Shown: positions 8,616 to 16,378 of the stretch, one piece after another
Numbering within the stretch: the stretch's first letter is position 1
Layout: each line of letters begins with the position of its first letter
Assembly (NCBI GenBank): GCA_035530275.1
Contig: DATKVC010000001.1
Location: 7,782-71,781 of the forward strand
DNA from: CAIJMU01 sp035530275
GTDB lineage: Bacteria > Spirochaetota > Spirochaetia > Treponematales > Rectinemataceae
DNA length: 64,000 nucleotides
Direction of reading: 5' to 3'
Notes under the pieces: model-generated
The model's database searches: none
What the model was told of the DNA's origin: nothing
Seen by the model: the letters and a program-made list of their open reading frames with translations, nothing else
Translations under genes and position numbers: made by a program

Positions 8616-10127
8616 ATGGACATTATTTGGCAATCGATGGTCGCGGTCTTCAACCCGCTCACCTTCGCTCTCATCCTGGTCGGCACCCTCTGGGGCATGA
8701 TAGCCGGTGCCTTGCCGGGCCTCTCCACCTCGATGGCTGTCATCCTCCTCCTCCCCTTCACCTACGGCATGGAGCCTGTGAGGGCCATCGTCATGCTCGT
8801 CTCCTGCTACGTCGGCGGCGCTGCCGGCGGCTCGATCTCGTCGATCCTCATCAAGACGCCGGGGACCCCGGAGGCCGTCGCCTCGACCTTTGACGGCTAT
8901 CCGATGACCCAACAGGGCAAGTCCGGAGAGGCACTGGGGCTGTCCATCACGGCCTCTTCCTTCGGCACCATATTCTCCGCGCTGGTGATGATCATCGCGG
9001 CCCCGGCCCTGGCAGTAGTCGCCATCTCCTTCCAAAGCGCGGAGTACTTCGCCCTCGGGCTCCTGGGGCTTTCCTGCATCACCAGCATCGGCGCGAAAAA
9101 CCAGCTCAAGGCCGTCCTTTCCGTGCTCATCGGCGTGGCCGTCTCGACCGTGGGCATCGACGGCATCAACGGGGTCGAGCGATACTCCTTCGGCCAGCCC
9201 TTCCTCATGAACGGCATCAACTTCATTTCCGTGATGATCGGCGCCTTCGCGATCGCCGAGGTCCTGAAGAACATCGAAGAGACCAGCACGCGCCAGGCCG
9301 GCACCTCCCTGCGCATCGCTGGCAAGATCTCGATGAAGCTGATGAAATTCGTCGACATGCTCAAGATGTGGAAGACCTTCATCGTCTCGTCGGTGATCGG
9401 CGTCATCATCGGCATCATCCCCGCGGCGGGCGGCTCCATCGCGAGCCTCATCGCCTACGGCGAGGCGGCGCGATCCAACAAGGACCTCCCCAAATTCGGC
9501 GAGGGCAACCCCAAGGGAGTCATCGCCCCCGAGTGCGGAGCCAACGCCTGCACGGGCGGCGCCATGGTGCCGACCATGGTCCTGGGCATCCCAGGCAGCC
9601 CGGTCACCGCCATCATCATGGCGGCCTTCATGATCATCGGGCTCAGGCCCGGCCCCCTCCTCCTCAGGCAGCAGCCCGTCCTCCTCAACGCCGTCTTCCT
9701 CGGACTCCTCGCCTCGGCCCTCCTCCTTTTCCTCTTCGGGCGCTTTCTCTCCCGCCAGTTCGGCCACATCCTCAAGCTCCCCTACCCCCTCCTCGGCACC
9801 TCGATCGTCCTCCTCGGCGTGGTCGGCGCCTATTCGCTCGGCAACAGCATCTACGACGTCATAGTTATGTTCATCTTCGGCCTCGTCGGCTACTTCTTCG
9901 ATAAGTTCCAGTATTCGCCGGCCGGCATGATCCTGGGGCTGATACTGGGCGGCATCATAGAAAACTCGCTCCGAAAGCAGATCATAATCGGCGACGGTTC
10001 GGGCTGGGGCCTCATCACCCGCCCAATCGCCCTCGTCATCCTCCTTCTCGCGATCTTCACCTTCGTTTCGCCGATGATCACCAGGGCCCTCAAGAAAAAA
10101 AAACCGGTCGCCGCCTCTGAAGAATAG
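8616..10127 (+). CDS. tctA: Tripartite tricarboxylate transporter large membrane subunit
   Basis: A 503-residue permease with about 12 helices. Family motifs: GALPGLSTSMAVILLLPF near residues 31-48, GGSISSILIKTPGTPEA near 70-86, and GEGNPKGVIAPECGANACTG in the middle. With TctB it forms the membrane channel fed by TctC. AAAGGAAA precedes ATG 8616. The C-terminus ends in a basic tail (RALKKKKPVAASEE). A terminator follows. Confidence 0.93.
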   Translation: MDIIWQSMVAVFNPLTFALILVGTLWGMIAGALPGLSTSMAVILLLPFTYGMEPVRAIVMLVSCYVGGAAGGSISSILIKTPGTPEAVASTFDGYPMTQQGKSGEALGLSITASSFGTIFSALVMIIAAPALAVVAISFQSAEYFALGLLGLSCITSIGAKNQLKAVLSVLIGVAVSTVGIDGINGVERYSFGQPFLMNGINFISVMIGAFAIAEVLKNIEETSTRQAGTSLRIAGKISMKLMKFVDMLKMWKTFIVSSVIGVIIGIIPAAGGSIASLIAYGEAARSNKDLPKFGEGNPKGVIAPECGANACTGGAMVPTMVLGIPGSPVTAIIMAAFMIIGLRPGPLLLRQQPVLLNAVFLGLLASALLLFLFGRFLSRQFGHILKLPYPLLGTSIVLLGVVGAYSLGNSIYDVIVMFIFGLVGYFFDKFQYSPAGMILGLILGGIIENSLRKQIIIGDGSGWGLITRPIALVILLLAIFTFVSPMITRALKKKKPVAASEE

Positions 10128-10148
10128 TGCAATTATTCTTTTTTAGGA

Positions 10149-10180
10149 CGGGGTCTGCCGGAAGGCGGACCCCGCCTTCT
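10149..10180 (+). terminator. Probable terminator after tctA
   Basis: CGGGGTCTGCC (10149-10159), loop GGAA, GGCGGACCCCG (10164-10174): an 11-bp stem with one T-G wobble. It is followed by CCTTCT, a weak pyrimidine tract. It lies 21 bases after the tctA stop. Confidence 0.65.
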
Positions 10181-10336
10181 CATGGCAGCCACGCGGAAAA
10201 GCCCGCCTGACGACCGGCGGAAGAGCGTAGATCGCCATACTCGCCTCGATGAAAATGGATCGAGCTTGACAATGGCGGGAATTGGGCCATCTCATGATCG
10301 TCACGCACAATCCTCGAAGGTCCAGGGAGAGGCAGG

Positions 10337-11224
10337 ATGAACGATCGAGATTGGACCCTGATCAAGACGATCGCGGAGGAAAAGAATCTCACGAAGACGG
10401 CCGAAAGGCTTTATCTTTCCCAACCCGCGGTCACCTATAGGCTTCGCATCCTGGAAGAGGAATTCGGGGCAAGGCTCGTCGTCCGCACCCCGAACGGCGT
10501 CATCCTGACGCCCCAAGGGGAGCTTCTCGTCGAATATTCCGCCGACATGCTTCTCCGTCTCGCCCGGACCAAGGAACTGATATCGGGCTACGGCGACAAG
10601 GTGAAGGGAAGGCTCCGCATCGGCTCCTCGGCCATCTACGCGAACTACAAGCTCCCTCGACTTCTGCGGGGTTTCCTCGAGCGCTATCCCGAGGTGGAAA
10701 TATCGCTAAAGACGGGACGAAGCGGCCAGGTCGTCAGGATGCTCGAACGCGAGGAGGTGGCCGTAGCCATCGTCAGGGGCGAACATAACTGGAAATTTGA
10801 AAGCCATCTCCTCTCCGAGGAACCGGTCTGCCTCGTCTCAAAGCGTCCCTTGGATTTGGCGGAGCTGCCCGGCCACCCGCGGATCGACTACGGAACCGAC
10901 ACCTCGCTTCAGGAAGAGATAGATGATTGGTGGCGGCTGACCTTTTCCACCCCTTCGACCGCGAGCATGGTGGTCGACACGATGGACACCTGCCTTCGGA
11001 TGGTGGTTCAGGACCTCGGTTGGGCGATTCTTCCCTCGATCGGCCTCGAAGGTCTGAACGACCTCCGCATCGTGCCCCTTCGTTGGCCGGACGGAGAAGC
11101 CCTGATCAGACGCAGTTCCATATTCTGCGGTTCCCACGCCGCCGAGCTGCCGGCCCTGCGGGCCTTCGTCGATTTCGTTATTGGCGAAACGGCGGAGGGC
11201 GACGAGGCCCGCATAGCCGGCTAG
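10337..11224 (+). CDS. LysR-family transcriptional regulator
   Basis: A 295-residue LysR-type regulator. The N-terminal winged helix-turn-helix spans about residues 5-60 (NLTKTAERLYLSQPAVTYRL, residues 17-36), followed by the linker and a periplasmic-binding-like effector domain (GRLRIGSSAIYANYKLP near 92). GAGAGGCAGG precedes the ATG. It lies 210 bases after tctA on the same strand, separated by a terminator. Its natural target is the PrpF-tct cluster, with a tricarboxylate as the probable co-inducer; this is inferred from position only. Confidence 0.9.
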   Translation: MNDRDWTLIKTIAEEKNLTKTAERLYLSQPAVTYRLRILEEEFGARLVVRTPNGVILTPQGELLVEYSADMLLRLARTKELISGYGDKVKGRLRIGSSAIYANYKLPRLLRGFLERYPEVEISLKTGRSGQVVRMLEREEVAVAIVRGEHNWKFESHLLSEEPVCLVSKRPLDLAELPGHPRIDYGTDTSLQEEIDDWWRLTFSTPSTASMVVDTMDTCLRMVVQDLGWAILPSIGLEGLNDLRIVPLRWPDGEALIRRSSIFCGSHAAELPALRAFVDFVIGETAEGDEARIAG

Positions 11225-11266
11225 TCGCTCCCCCGGCGGCCCCGGGGGAGCGGGGAGCCGAGGCGT

Positions 11267-12052
11267 CTACCCCGCGAAGGCCATCACGGCGAACCTGATA
11301 CCCACAATTATGAGAATAGGCGCGATGATGAGGTTGACGACCTTGTTGAGCTTTTCCGACCAGAATTTCCCGACTATGAGGGCCACGAGGGTCACGAGGA
11401 CGAACTCGTAGAGGGCGAGCACGAGGGACGAGACCGCGGGAACCGCGACGAAGGCGAATTGAGTCGCCATAGCCGCCCAGGCGGCGGCCACGATGCCCAA
11501 GGAGGCGAAGGCGTAGGCGCGCTGGGGATGATGGCCCATCGCGTTGTTGTACAGGGGGACGGCGAAGGGTTTTCCGCCGGCGGAGATGAGGCCGGCGAGG
11601 AAGCCCGAACCCAGGCCGACGGGGGCGAGCAGGCCGATGTGGGCCTTCGACTCCCTTTCGGGCAAGGGCTTGATTATGAGAATCCTGAGGCCGACGAAGA
11701 CGGCATAGACGCCGAGCACGAGGAGCAGGGTCTTCGGCTGGAGGGCTGCCGCGAGGAATCGCCCCCCGACGCCGCCGGCGATCGCGGGCGGCACGATGAG
11801 GAGCCACTCCGCGCCGAAGGCTGGGCCCACGGCCTTCAGGGCCTTCCTCTGCCTGAATACCATGAGGAGGGCGGCGAGGGCCACGACGGCGAGGTTGACG
11901 ACGATGGCGTCAGCGACGGGCAGCCCGACTATGCCGACCAGCATGATGACGAGGAAGACCCGGTCGACCCAGGACTTGATCGAGGAGGTCACGAATCCCA
12001 CGATGAGGGCGGCCAGGAGGCCCTTCAACAAGATCGCTATGCTGAGCATCAT
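11267..12052 (-). CDS. TSUP (TauE/SafE, DUF81) family membrane permease
   Basis: A 261-residue integral membrane protein with about 8 helices and the TSUP repeat signature GLGSGFLAGLISAGGKPFAVPLY in the second half. The family moves sulfite, sulfonates or other small organic anions. GCGGAG lies just ahead of the double ATG. It starts 11 bases after the stop of the carboxymuconolactone-decarboxylase-like gene, so the two are one transcript. Its position in an ArsR-headed run suggests a thiol or metalloid-related substrate, which is inference. Confidence 0.85.
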   Translation of the reverse strand: MMLSIAILLKGLLAALIVGFVTSSIKSWVDRVFLVIMLVGIVGLPVADAIVVNLAVVALAALLMVFRQRKALKAVGPAFGAEWLLIVPPAIAGGVGGRFLAAALQPKTLLLVLGVYAVFVGLRILIIKPLPERESKAHIGLLAPVGLGSGFLAGLISAGGKPFAVPLYNNAMGHHPQRAYAFASLGIVAAAWAAMATQFAFVAVPAVSSLVLALYEFVLVTLVALIVGKFWSEKLNKVVNLIIAPILIIVGIRFAVMAFAG

Positions 12053-12063
12053 TGCGCTCCGCC

Positions 12064-12420
12064 TTAATTAGGCTGGGCGAAAAGCCATTCGAGGGCTTGG
12101 GCGCTGTTGGAAATCACGGTCGAGGATTTGGAGAACTTGGCCACGGCGATGGCCTCCATGATCTCGCTCCTCGTCGCGCCCGCTTCCTTCGCGGTCTTCA
12201 CATTGTTCAGGATGCAGACGGGGGCGTCGAGAGCCACCGCGGCGCCAAGGGCTACCAACGCCTTGTATTTCATCGGCAGGCCCGTCTCGGTGAAGACCGC
12301 AGCCCTCGAATCGAGGTGGGCCAGCGCGCTTTTTTCGTCGAGGGCGCCGAGGAGTTCGAGAGGACGGGGAACTTCCCTGCCCATTTTCTTCATCGCCTCG
12401 AGTCGTTCAGTGATACCCAT
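12064..12420 (-). CDS. Carboxymuconolactone decarboxylase / AhpD-fold protein without the CxxC pair
   Basis: A 118-residue AhpD-fold protein (PF02627 type). The core helix reads KYKALVALGAAVALDAPVCILNNVKTA, where the redox CxxCxxxH motif of true AhpD proteins would lie. Here only one cysteine remains, so a peroxidase role is unlikely. Start ATG 12420 has AAGGAG 8 bases upstream; a 15-codon-longer frame lacks a site. It is cotranscribed with the TSUP gene. Confidence 0.82.
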   Translation of the reverse strand: MGITERLEAMKKMGREVPRPLELLGALDEKSALAHLDSRAAVFTETGLPMKYKALVALGAAVALDAPVCILNNVKTAKEAGATRSEIMEAIAVAKFSKSSTVISNSAQALEWLFAQPN

Positions 12421-12491
12421 TCGATCGCTCCTTGCTCTAACAATTGGCGGAACCAGGTTCCGCAAGAAGAATCACGCGAAGATTCGCGGGT

Positions 12492-13565
12492 TCATATTTC
12501 ATCGACGAAGGATTCGATCAGCTCTCGATTGGTTTCGATGAGCCGCTCGGCTATGTCCCGGAGGGCCTGGATGTTGGCGGGACTCGCGTCGTCCATCTCG
12601 TGGCTGCAGCCTTCGAGCCGTGTCGTGACCCTGAGGTAGCGCGCGCCGGTAATGCGACGGAGCATGTGGTTGACCGATTCGCTCTGGCCCGCGGCCATGA
12701 TCGAAAAGAGGGGCAACCTCTTCATCGGGTTGATCCATTCGAAGAATCCCCAATTGGAAATTTCCTCGTAGGGGAAGCCCTCGGCCTGTTCCCCCGTCCC
12801 GAGGGAGAGGATCTGGTATTCATCGGCGTCGGGAAAGAGCTTCGTAGCCTCGATGTAGGCGTGGAGCGAAGGGTTGCTCGCGAACATCGAACCGTCGACG
12901 AGGCAATATTTTTTTCCGTTCGTCGGAACGGGTTCGACAAGGGCAGGAGGAAAGAAGGTGGGAGCGGCCGTGGAGGCCCTCGCGGCATCCCTCATGTTAA
13001 AATCGAGGTCGTCCTGCCAGGCGAAACGCCAGGGCCTGTTCTTCATGCAGAGGGGCTGGAGTTCCTTCGTGTCGAAGCTCGTGATGAGGAGATTGGTGAG
13101 GCCGTCCTTGAGGGTCGCGTCGCCGAAGGTCTCGGATAACACGCGTTCGAGCCCCGCGCCGTCATACTTGTATCTGAACGCGTGGACTGTCGCGCGAATC
13201 CTACCGCCTGCTATGGGGGGAAAGATCTCCTGCCCTCGTCGAACGTAGAAATCGACGATATCGCCGAGAGACAGGGCCGGCTTCTGCGACAGCCCGTCCC
13301 GGAGCCCGCCCGACGCGGGAAGGGACTCCGGCAGTGCGAGGCCGAGACCGATGAGGGCCCCGGTCGAGGTTCCCGCGATGAGATCGAAGACGGAGGCGAG
13401 AGGCCGTCCCTTTCCGGACTTCTCGAGACGACGGTCGATTTCGGCGAGGAAGAGGGCGGGAATGAGGCCGCGGATTCCCCCGCCGTCGATGGAGAGTATC
13501 CGCCTCACGTTTCGTCGAGGCTTCGCTACGCTGGGGGTCTCGCCCACCCCGTCCGACGCCTTCAT
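12492..13565 (-). CDS. Patatin-like phospholipase
   Basis: A 357-residue patatin-family lipid acyl hydrolase. The oxyanion loop is DGGGIRG (residues 27-33), the nucleophile elbow GTSTG (Ser67) and the dyad aspartate DGS (Asp224), so all catalytic elements are present. There is no signal peptide, so it should act in the cytoplasm or at the inner face of the membrane. I chose ATG 13565 with AAAGGAG 8 bases upstream. It sits about 70 bases from both neighbours in the run that starts with the thioredoxin-like gene. The fold is shared with anti-phage CapV effectors, but no nucleotide cyclase is nearby. Confidence 0.9.
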   Translation of the reverse strand: MKASDGVGETPSVAKPRRNVRRILSIDGGGIRGLIPALFLAEIDRRLEKSGKGRPLASVFDLIAGTSTGALIGLGLALPESLPASGGLRDGLSQKPALSLGDIVDFYVRRGQEIFPPIAGGRIRATVHAFRYKYDGAGLERVLSETFGDATLKDGLTNLLITSFDTKELQPLCMKNRPWRFAWQDDLDFNMRDAARASTAAPTFFPPALVEPVPTNGKKYCLVDGSMFASNPSLHAYIEATKLFPDADEYQILSLGTGEQAEGFPYEEISNWGFFEWINPMKRLPLFSIMAAGQSESVNHMLRRITGARYLRVTTRLEGCSHEMDDASPANIQALRDIAERLIETNRELIESFVDEI

Positions 13566-13633
13566 CTTCGCTCTCCTTTGACGACCCCGGCTCGGCGGCA
13601 AGGTCGCCGCCTCGTCGGGCTTGGGTCATCCGG

Positions 13634-14530
13634 CTACTTTATGACCGCATTGAAAAGATAGCCCGTCAGCATGATACCGACCGCAACGACCCCGAAATAG
13701 GTGACAAGGAGCTTGGGCTTGAGCACCTTGCGGAGGATGATGGCCTCGGGCAGGGACAGGGCCGTGACGGCCATCATGAACGAAAGGGAGGTGCCCATCG
13801 CCATGCCCTTCTCCATCAGCACGTTGACAATTGGTATGACTCCGGCGGCGTTCGAATAGAGCGGTACGCCGATGAGGACGGCCAGGGGGACGGCGTACCA
13901 GACGCCTGGACCGGCTATCTTGACCAGGAGGTCGGCGGGGGCGTAGCCGTGCATGAAGCCGCCGATGGCGATGCCGACGAGGACGTAGGGCCAGACCTTG
14001 CCGACTATCTCCCCCACGTAGCCCCAGGCGTAGGCCAGGCGGTCCTTGAAGGAGAGGGTTTCGATCACCGACTCGGCAGCCCTGATCTTGTAGACGTACT
14101 CCTCGACCCATCGTTCCAGCTTGAGCCTTCCGATCAGGGCGCCGCTCAGGATGGCGACCACGAGGCCGCTCGAGATGTACAGAAGCGCGATCTTCCAGCC
14201 GAAGAGGCCCCAGAGCATGATGAGGGGCACCCCCGCCTCGATGAAGCCGATGAAGAGGGGGACGGCGGAGCAGGAGCAGAAGGGCGTCACTATGCCCAGG
14301 AGGGAGGCGAGGATGTTGCCGAGGAACTCGGGCAGCTTCTCGAGGAAGCGTTTCGTCTTTTCGGGAGGGAAGAAGCTTCTCACGAATGCGATGGCGAATA
14401 TAATTATAATTAATAGAAAGAATATCTTTCCGGTGTCGTAAATGAAGAAATCGAGGGCCGAGCCCAGGGCCGACTTCGGCGAGAGACCGAAGACGCCGAA
14501 CACGAGCCAATCCGAGAAACGCTGCCACAT
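13634..14530 (-). CDS. ArsP / YraQ-type (DUF318) permease
   Basis: A 298-residue membrane protein with about 8 helices and the diagnostic stretch TPFCSCSAVPLFIGFIEAG (two closely spaced cysteines). This family includes ArsP, which exports trivalent organoarsenicals, and uncharacterised permeases fused or linked to thioredoxin-like proteins. It starts 16 bases after the stop of the redox-active disulfide gene and should be cotranscribed with it. The divergent ArsR regulator supports a role in metalloid or thiol-metal efflux. Confidence 0.88.
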   Translation of the reverse strand: MWQRFSDWLVFGVFGLSPKSALGSALDFFIYDTGKIFFLLIIIIFAIAFVRSFFPPEKTKRFLEKLPEFLGNILASLLGIVTPFCSCSAVPLFIGFIEAGVPLIMLWGLFGWKIALLYISSGLVVAILSGALIGRLKLERWVEEYVYKIRAAESVIETLSFKDRLAYAWGYVGEIVGKVWPYVLVGIAIGGFMHGYAPADLLVKIAGPGVWYAVPLAVLIGVPLYSNAAGVIPIVNVLMEKGMAMGTSLSFMMAVTALSLPEAIILRKVLKPKLLVTYFGVVAVGIMLTGYLFNAVIK

Positions 14531-14546
14531 GGTCGTTTCCCGGGCT

Positions 14547-14789
14547 CTAGTTCGCTCTCGTGAGGAAATCGGCTATCTGTTCCTTGGTGAGGACCCTGCC
14601 CGAGCTCTTGACCACGCCGTCGACGGCGAGTCCGGGCGTCGACATCACGCCCATGCGCATGATGTCCTCGACGGCGGTGATCTTTTCGATCTCCGCGTCT
14701 TCTAAATGAAATTCCGCGATGGCCTGACGGGCATGCTCCTCGAGCAATTTGCACCTCGCGCAGCCCGAACCGAGAATCTGGACCTTCAT
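14547..14789 (-). CDS. Small thioredoxin-fold protein (redox-active disulfide protein type)
   Basis: An 80-residue thioredoxin-fold protein with an N-terminal CxxC (MKVQILGSGCARC, Cys10 and Cys13) and the cis-proline segment VMSTPGLAVDG. It belongs to the small 'redox-active disulfide protein 2' group that commonly sits beside ArsP/YraQ permeases. GGAGG lies 6 bases ahead of ATG 14789; a longer frame from 14843 would run through the operator region. It is the first gene of the run and may deliver metalloid or electrons to the permease. Confidence 0.9.
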   Translation of the reverse strand: MKVQILGSGCARCKLLEEHARQAIAEFHLEDAEIEKITAVEDIMRMGVMSTPGLAVDGVVKSSGRVLTKEQIADFLTRAN

Positions 14790-14816
14790 TCCTCGCCTCC
14801 TCTTCCCGATGCAAGT

Positions 14817-14883
14817 ATGTTGCATATATTGGCAACATTGCAAAGATAAGTCAAGCAGAACTTGACAAATGTTTCATAACATT
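14817..14883. promoter_or_regulatory. Two palindromic operator candidates in the arsR divergent promoter
   Basis: First palindrome: ATGTTGC (14817-14823), 8 bases, GCAACAT (14832-14838). Second: AATGTT (14868-14873), 4 bases, AACATT (14878-14883). The 10-mer AACATTGCAA occurs twice (14834-14843 and 14878-14887). The shared ATGTT/AACAT half-sites point to one regulator binding both, most simply the ArsR protein encoded here repressing both directions. A TTGACA hexamer at 14862 could be a -35 element. Confidence 0.6.
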
Positions 14884-14895
14884 GCAACTTTACGG

Positions 14896-15258
14896 ATGTC
14901 TATGGCAAACACCAAGCGCTACGAACTCCGGGTCGAGGTCTTCAAGGCCCTCGCCCACCCGATGCGACTCATGCTCCTCGACAAAATAAGGGAAAGGCCC
15001 CGTTGCGTCTGCGAACTCGCGGAGGAGGTAGGCATCGACAAGTCCGTCGCCTCGAAGCATCTCTCCCAACTCAAGAGGGCCGGGCTCATCGACGATGCGA
15101 AGCGTGGCACCCTCGTCGAGTACAGCCTCGTGGCGCCCTGCGTCCTCGATCTCGCCTCCTGCGCCGAGGGGGCGATCGTCGCGGCGAGAAAAAAGGGAAT
15201 GGCTGAGGCTGAGGCGGGAGCGGAGGCTGTTGCGGAAGCGGGAGCGCCGGCGACCTAA
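14896..15258 (+). CDS. arsR: ArsR/SmtB-family metalloregulator
   Basis: A winged-helix repressor of about 120 residues. The metal-sensing helix contains RCVCELAEEVG, matching the As(III)-binding CxC of ArsR, and the recognition helix is SVASKHLSQLKRAGLI. A further cysteine pair (APCVLDLASC) lies near the C-terminus, followed by an Ala/Glu-rich tail. I placed the start at ATG 14896 (or 14902) because the upstream in-frame ATG 14869 falls inside an operator palindrome; there is no strong ribosome site. It is divergent from the thioredoxin-permease run, which it probably represses together with itself. Confidence 0.88.
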   Translation: MSMANTKRYELRVEVFKALAHPMRLMLLDKIRERPRCVCELAEEVGIDKSVASKHLSQLKRAGLIDDAKRGTLVEYSLVAPCVLDLASCAEGAIVAARKKGMAEAEAGAEAVAEAGAPAT

Positions 15259-15262
15259 TCCC

Positions 15263-16327
15263 CTATGAAAGCCTCGTCGCGTCGACGAGGCCGAGAAGGT
15301 ACTGGGAACCGAGGGCGCGATCGTGCAAGCCGTAGCCAGGCCTCCCCTCCTCGCCCCAGATCATGCGCCCGTGGTCCGGGCGGAAGGGCCCCGAATAGCC
15401 GCGGCCAAGCAGGGCTCGCACGATGCCCGGAAGGTCGAGACTCCCCGCCCGGGCCCAGTGGGCGCTCTCTTGGAAGGATCGCGGACCCGTCACCTTCACG
15501 TTGCGGAGGTGGACGAAGGCGATACGATCGGCGAATTCCTCCGCCATGGACACGAGATCGTTGCCGGGGAGGACGCCGAAGGACCCCGAACAGAGGCAGA
15601 TCGAATTGGCCGGCGAATCGACGAGAGCGAGGAGCCTGCGGACGGCGGCCGAGTCGACAATGATCCGGGGAATACCGAAGATCGGCCAGGGCGGGTCGTC
15701 GGGATGGATAGCGAGGCGCATGCCGAGTTCCTCGACGACGGGCACTACGGCCTTGAGGAAGTAGGCGAAGTTCGACCAAAGCTCCTCGGCGCTGATCTCG
15801 CGCCATCGGTGAAGAAGCCTGAAGAGCTCCGAGCGCGAATAGTGGGCGAGCCAGCCGGGGAGTTCGAGATCGCCCTCTAGGGGGTCCATCCGGGCCACGA
15901 CCTCTTCGTCGTAGGCCAGGGCCTTCGAACCGTCGGGCAAGAGCTTGTGGAGATCGCTGCGCGTCCAGTCGAAAACGGGCATGAAGTTGTAGGTGATGAC
16001 GATGGGTTCCTCGGAGCCCGAGGGAGAGGGCGGACCTAGGGCCTCGGCGACCGACTTCGCGCTCTCGATCCAGGCCTCGATGCGGGCGTCGCGCTCCGGC
16101 CCGCCGTATTTGATCTCCTCGTGGACGGGGATGGACTCGATCACCCGCCAGTCGAGGCCGGCCGCCTCGATCTTCGAGCGGAGGTCGGCGACGCGATAGA
16201 CGGGCCAGGCCTCGCCGGGCCTGAGGTCGTAGAGGGCGGCGACGATGCCCCTAAGGCCGGGTATCTGCCTGATCCGGTCGAGACCGACGGGATCGGCCTC
16301 GGCGTACCAGCGGAAGGTGAGGACCAT
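15263..16327 (-). CDS. uxuA: Mannonate dehydratase
   Basis: Converts D-mannonate to 2-keto-3-deoxygluconate in hexuronate breakdown. At 354 residues it has family length. Recognisable stretches: TFRWYAEADPVGLDRIRQIPG at the start, YNFMPVFDWTRSDL, LAIHPDDPPWPIFGIPRI, and the C-terminal GRMIWGEEGRPGYGLHDRALG, which carry the metal ligands of the TIM barrel. No other uronate gene is nearby, so it is an isolated step here. The start ATG lacks an obvious Shine-Dalgarno site. It is convergent with arsR with a 4-base gap. Confidence 0.93.
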   Translation of the reverse strand: MVLTFRWYAEADPVGLDRIRQIPGLRGIVAALYDLRPGEAWPVYRVADLRSKIEAAGLDWRVIESIPVHEEIKYGGPERDARIEAWIESAKSVAEALGPPSPSGSEEPIVITYNFMPVFDWTRSDLHKLLPDGSKALAYDEEVVARMDPLEGDLELPGWLAHYSRSELFRLLHRWREISAEELWSNFAYFLKAVVPVVEELGMRLAIHPDDPPWPIFGIPRIIVDSAAVRRLLALVDSPANSICLCSGSFGVLPGNDLVSMAEEFADRIAFVHLRNVKVTGPRSFQESAHWARAGSLDLPGIVRALLGRGYSGPFRPDHGRMIWGEEGRPGYGLHDRALGSQYLLGLVDATRLS

Positions 16328-16378
16328 GTACGGATTATCGGCGCGAAGGGCGCGACGATGAAGGGTCGGAGCCTACCC

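Noticed and set aside
12492..13565. Patatin gene considered as a CBASS anti-phage effector
   Set aside because: No CD-NTase, ubiquitin-like or ancillary gene nearby; the neighbours are permeases and redox proteins.
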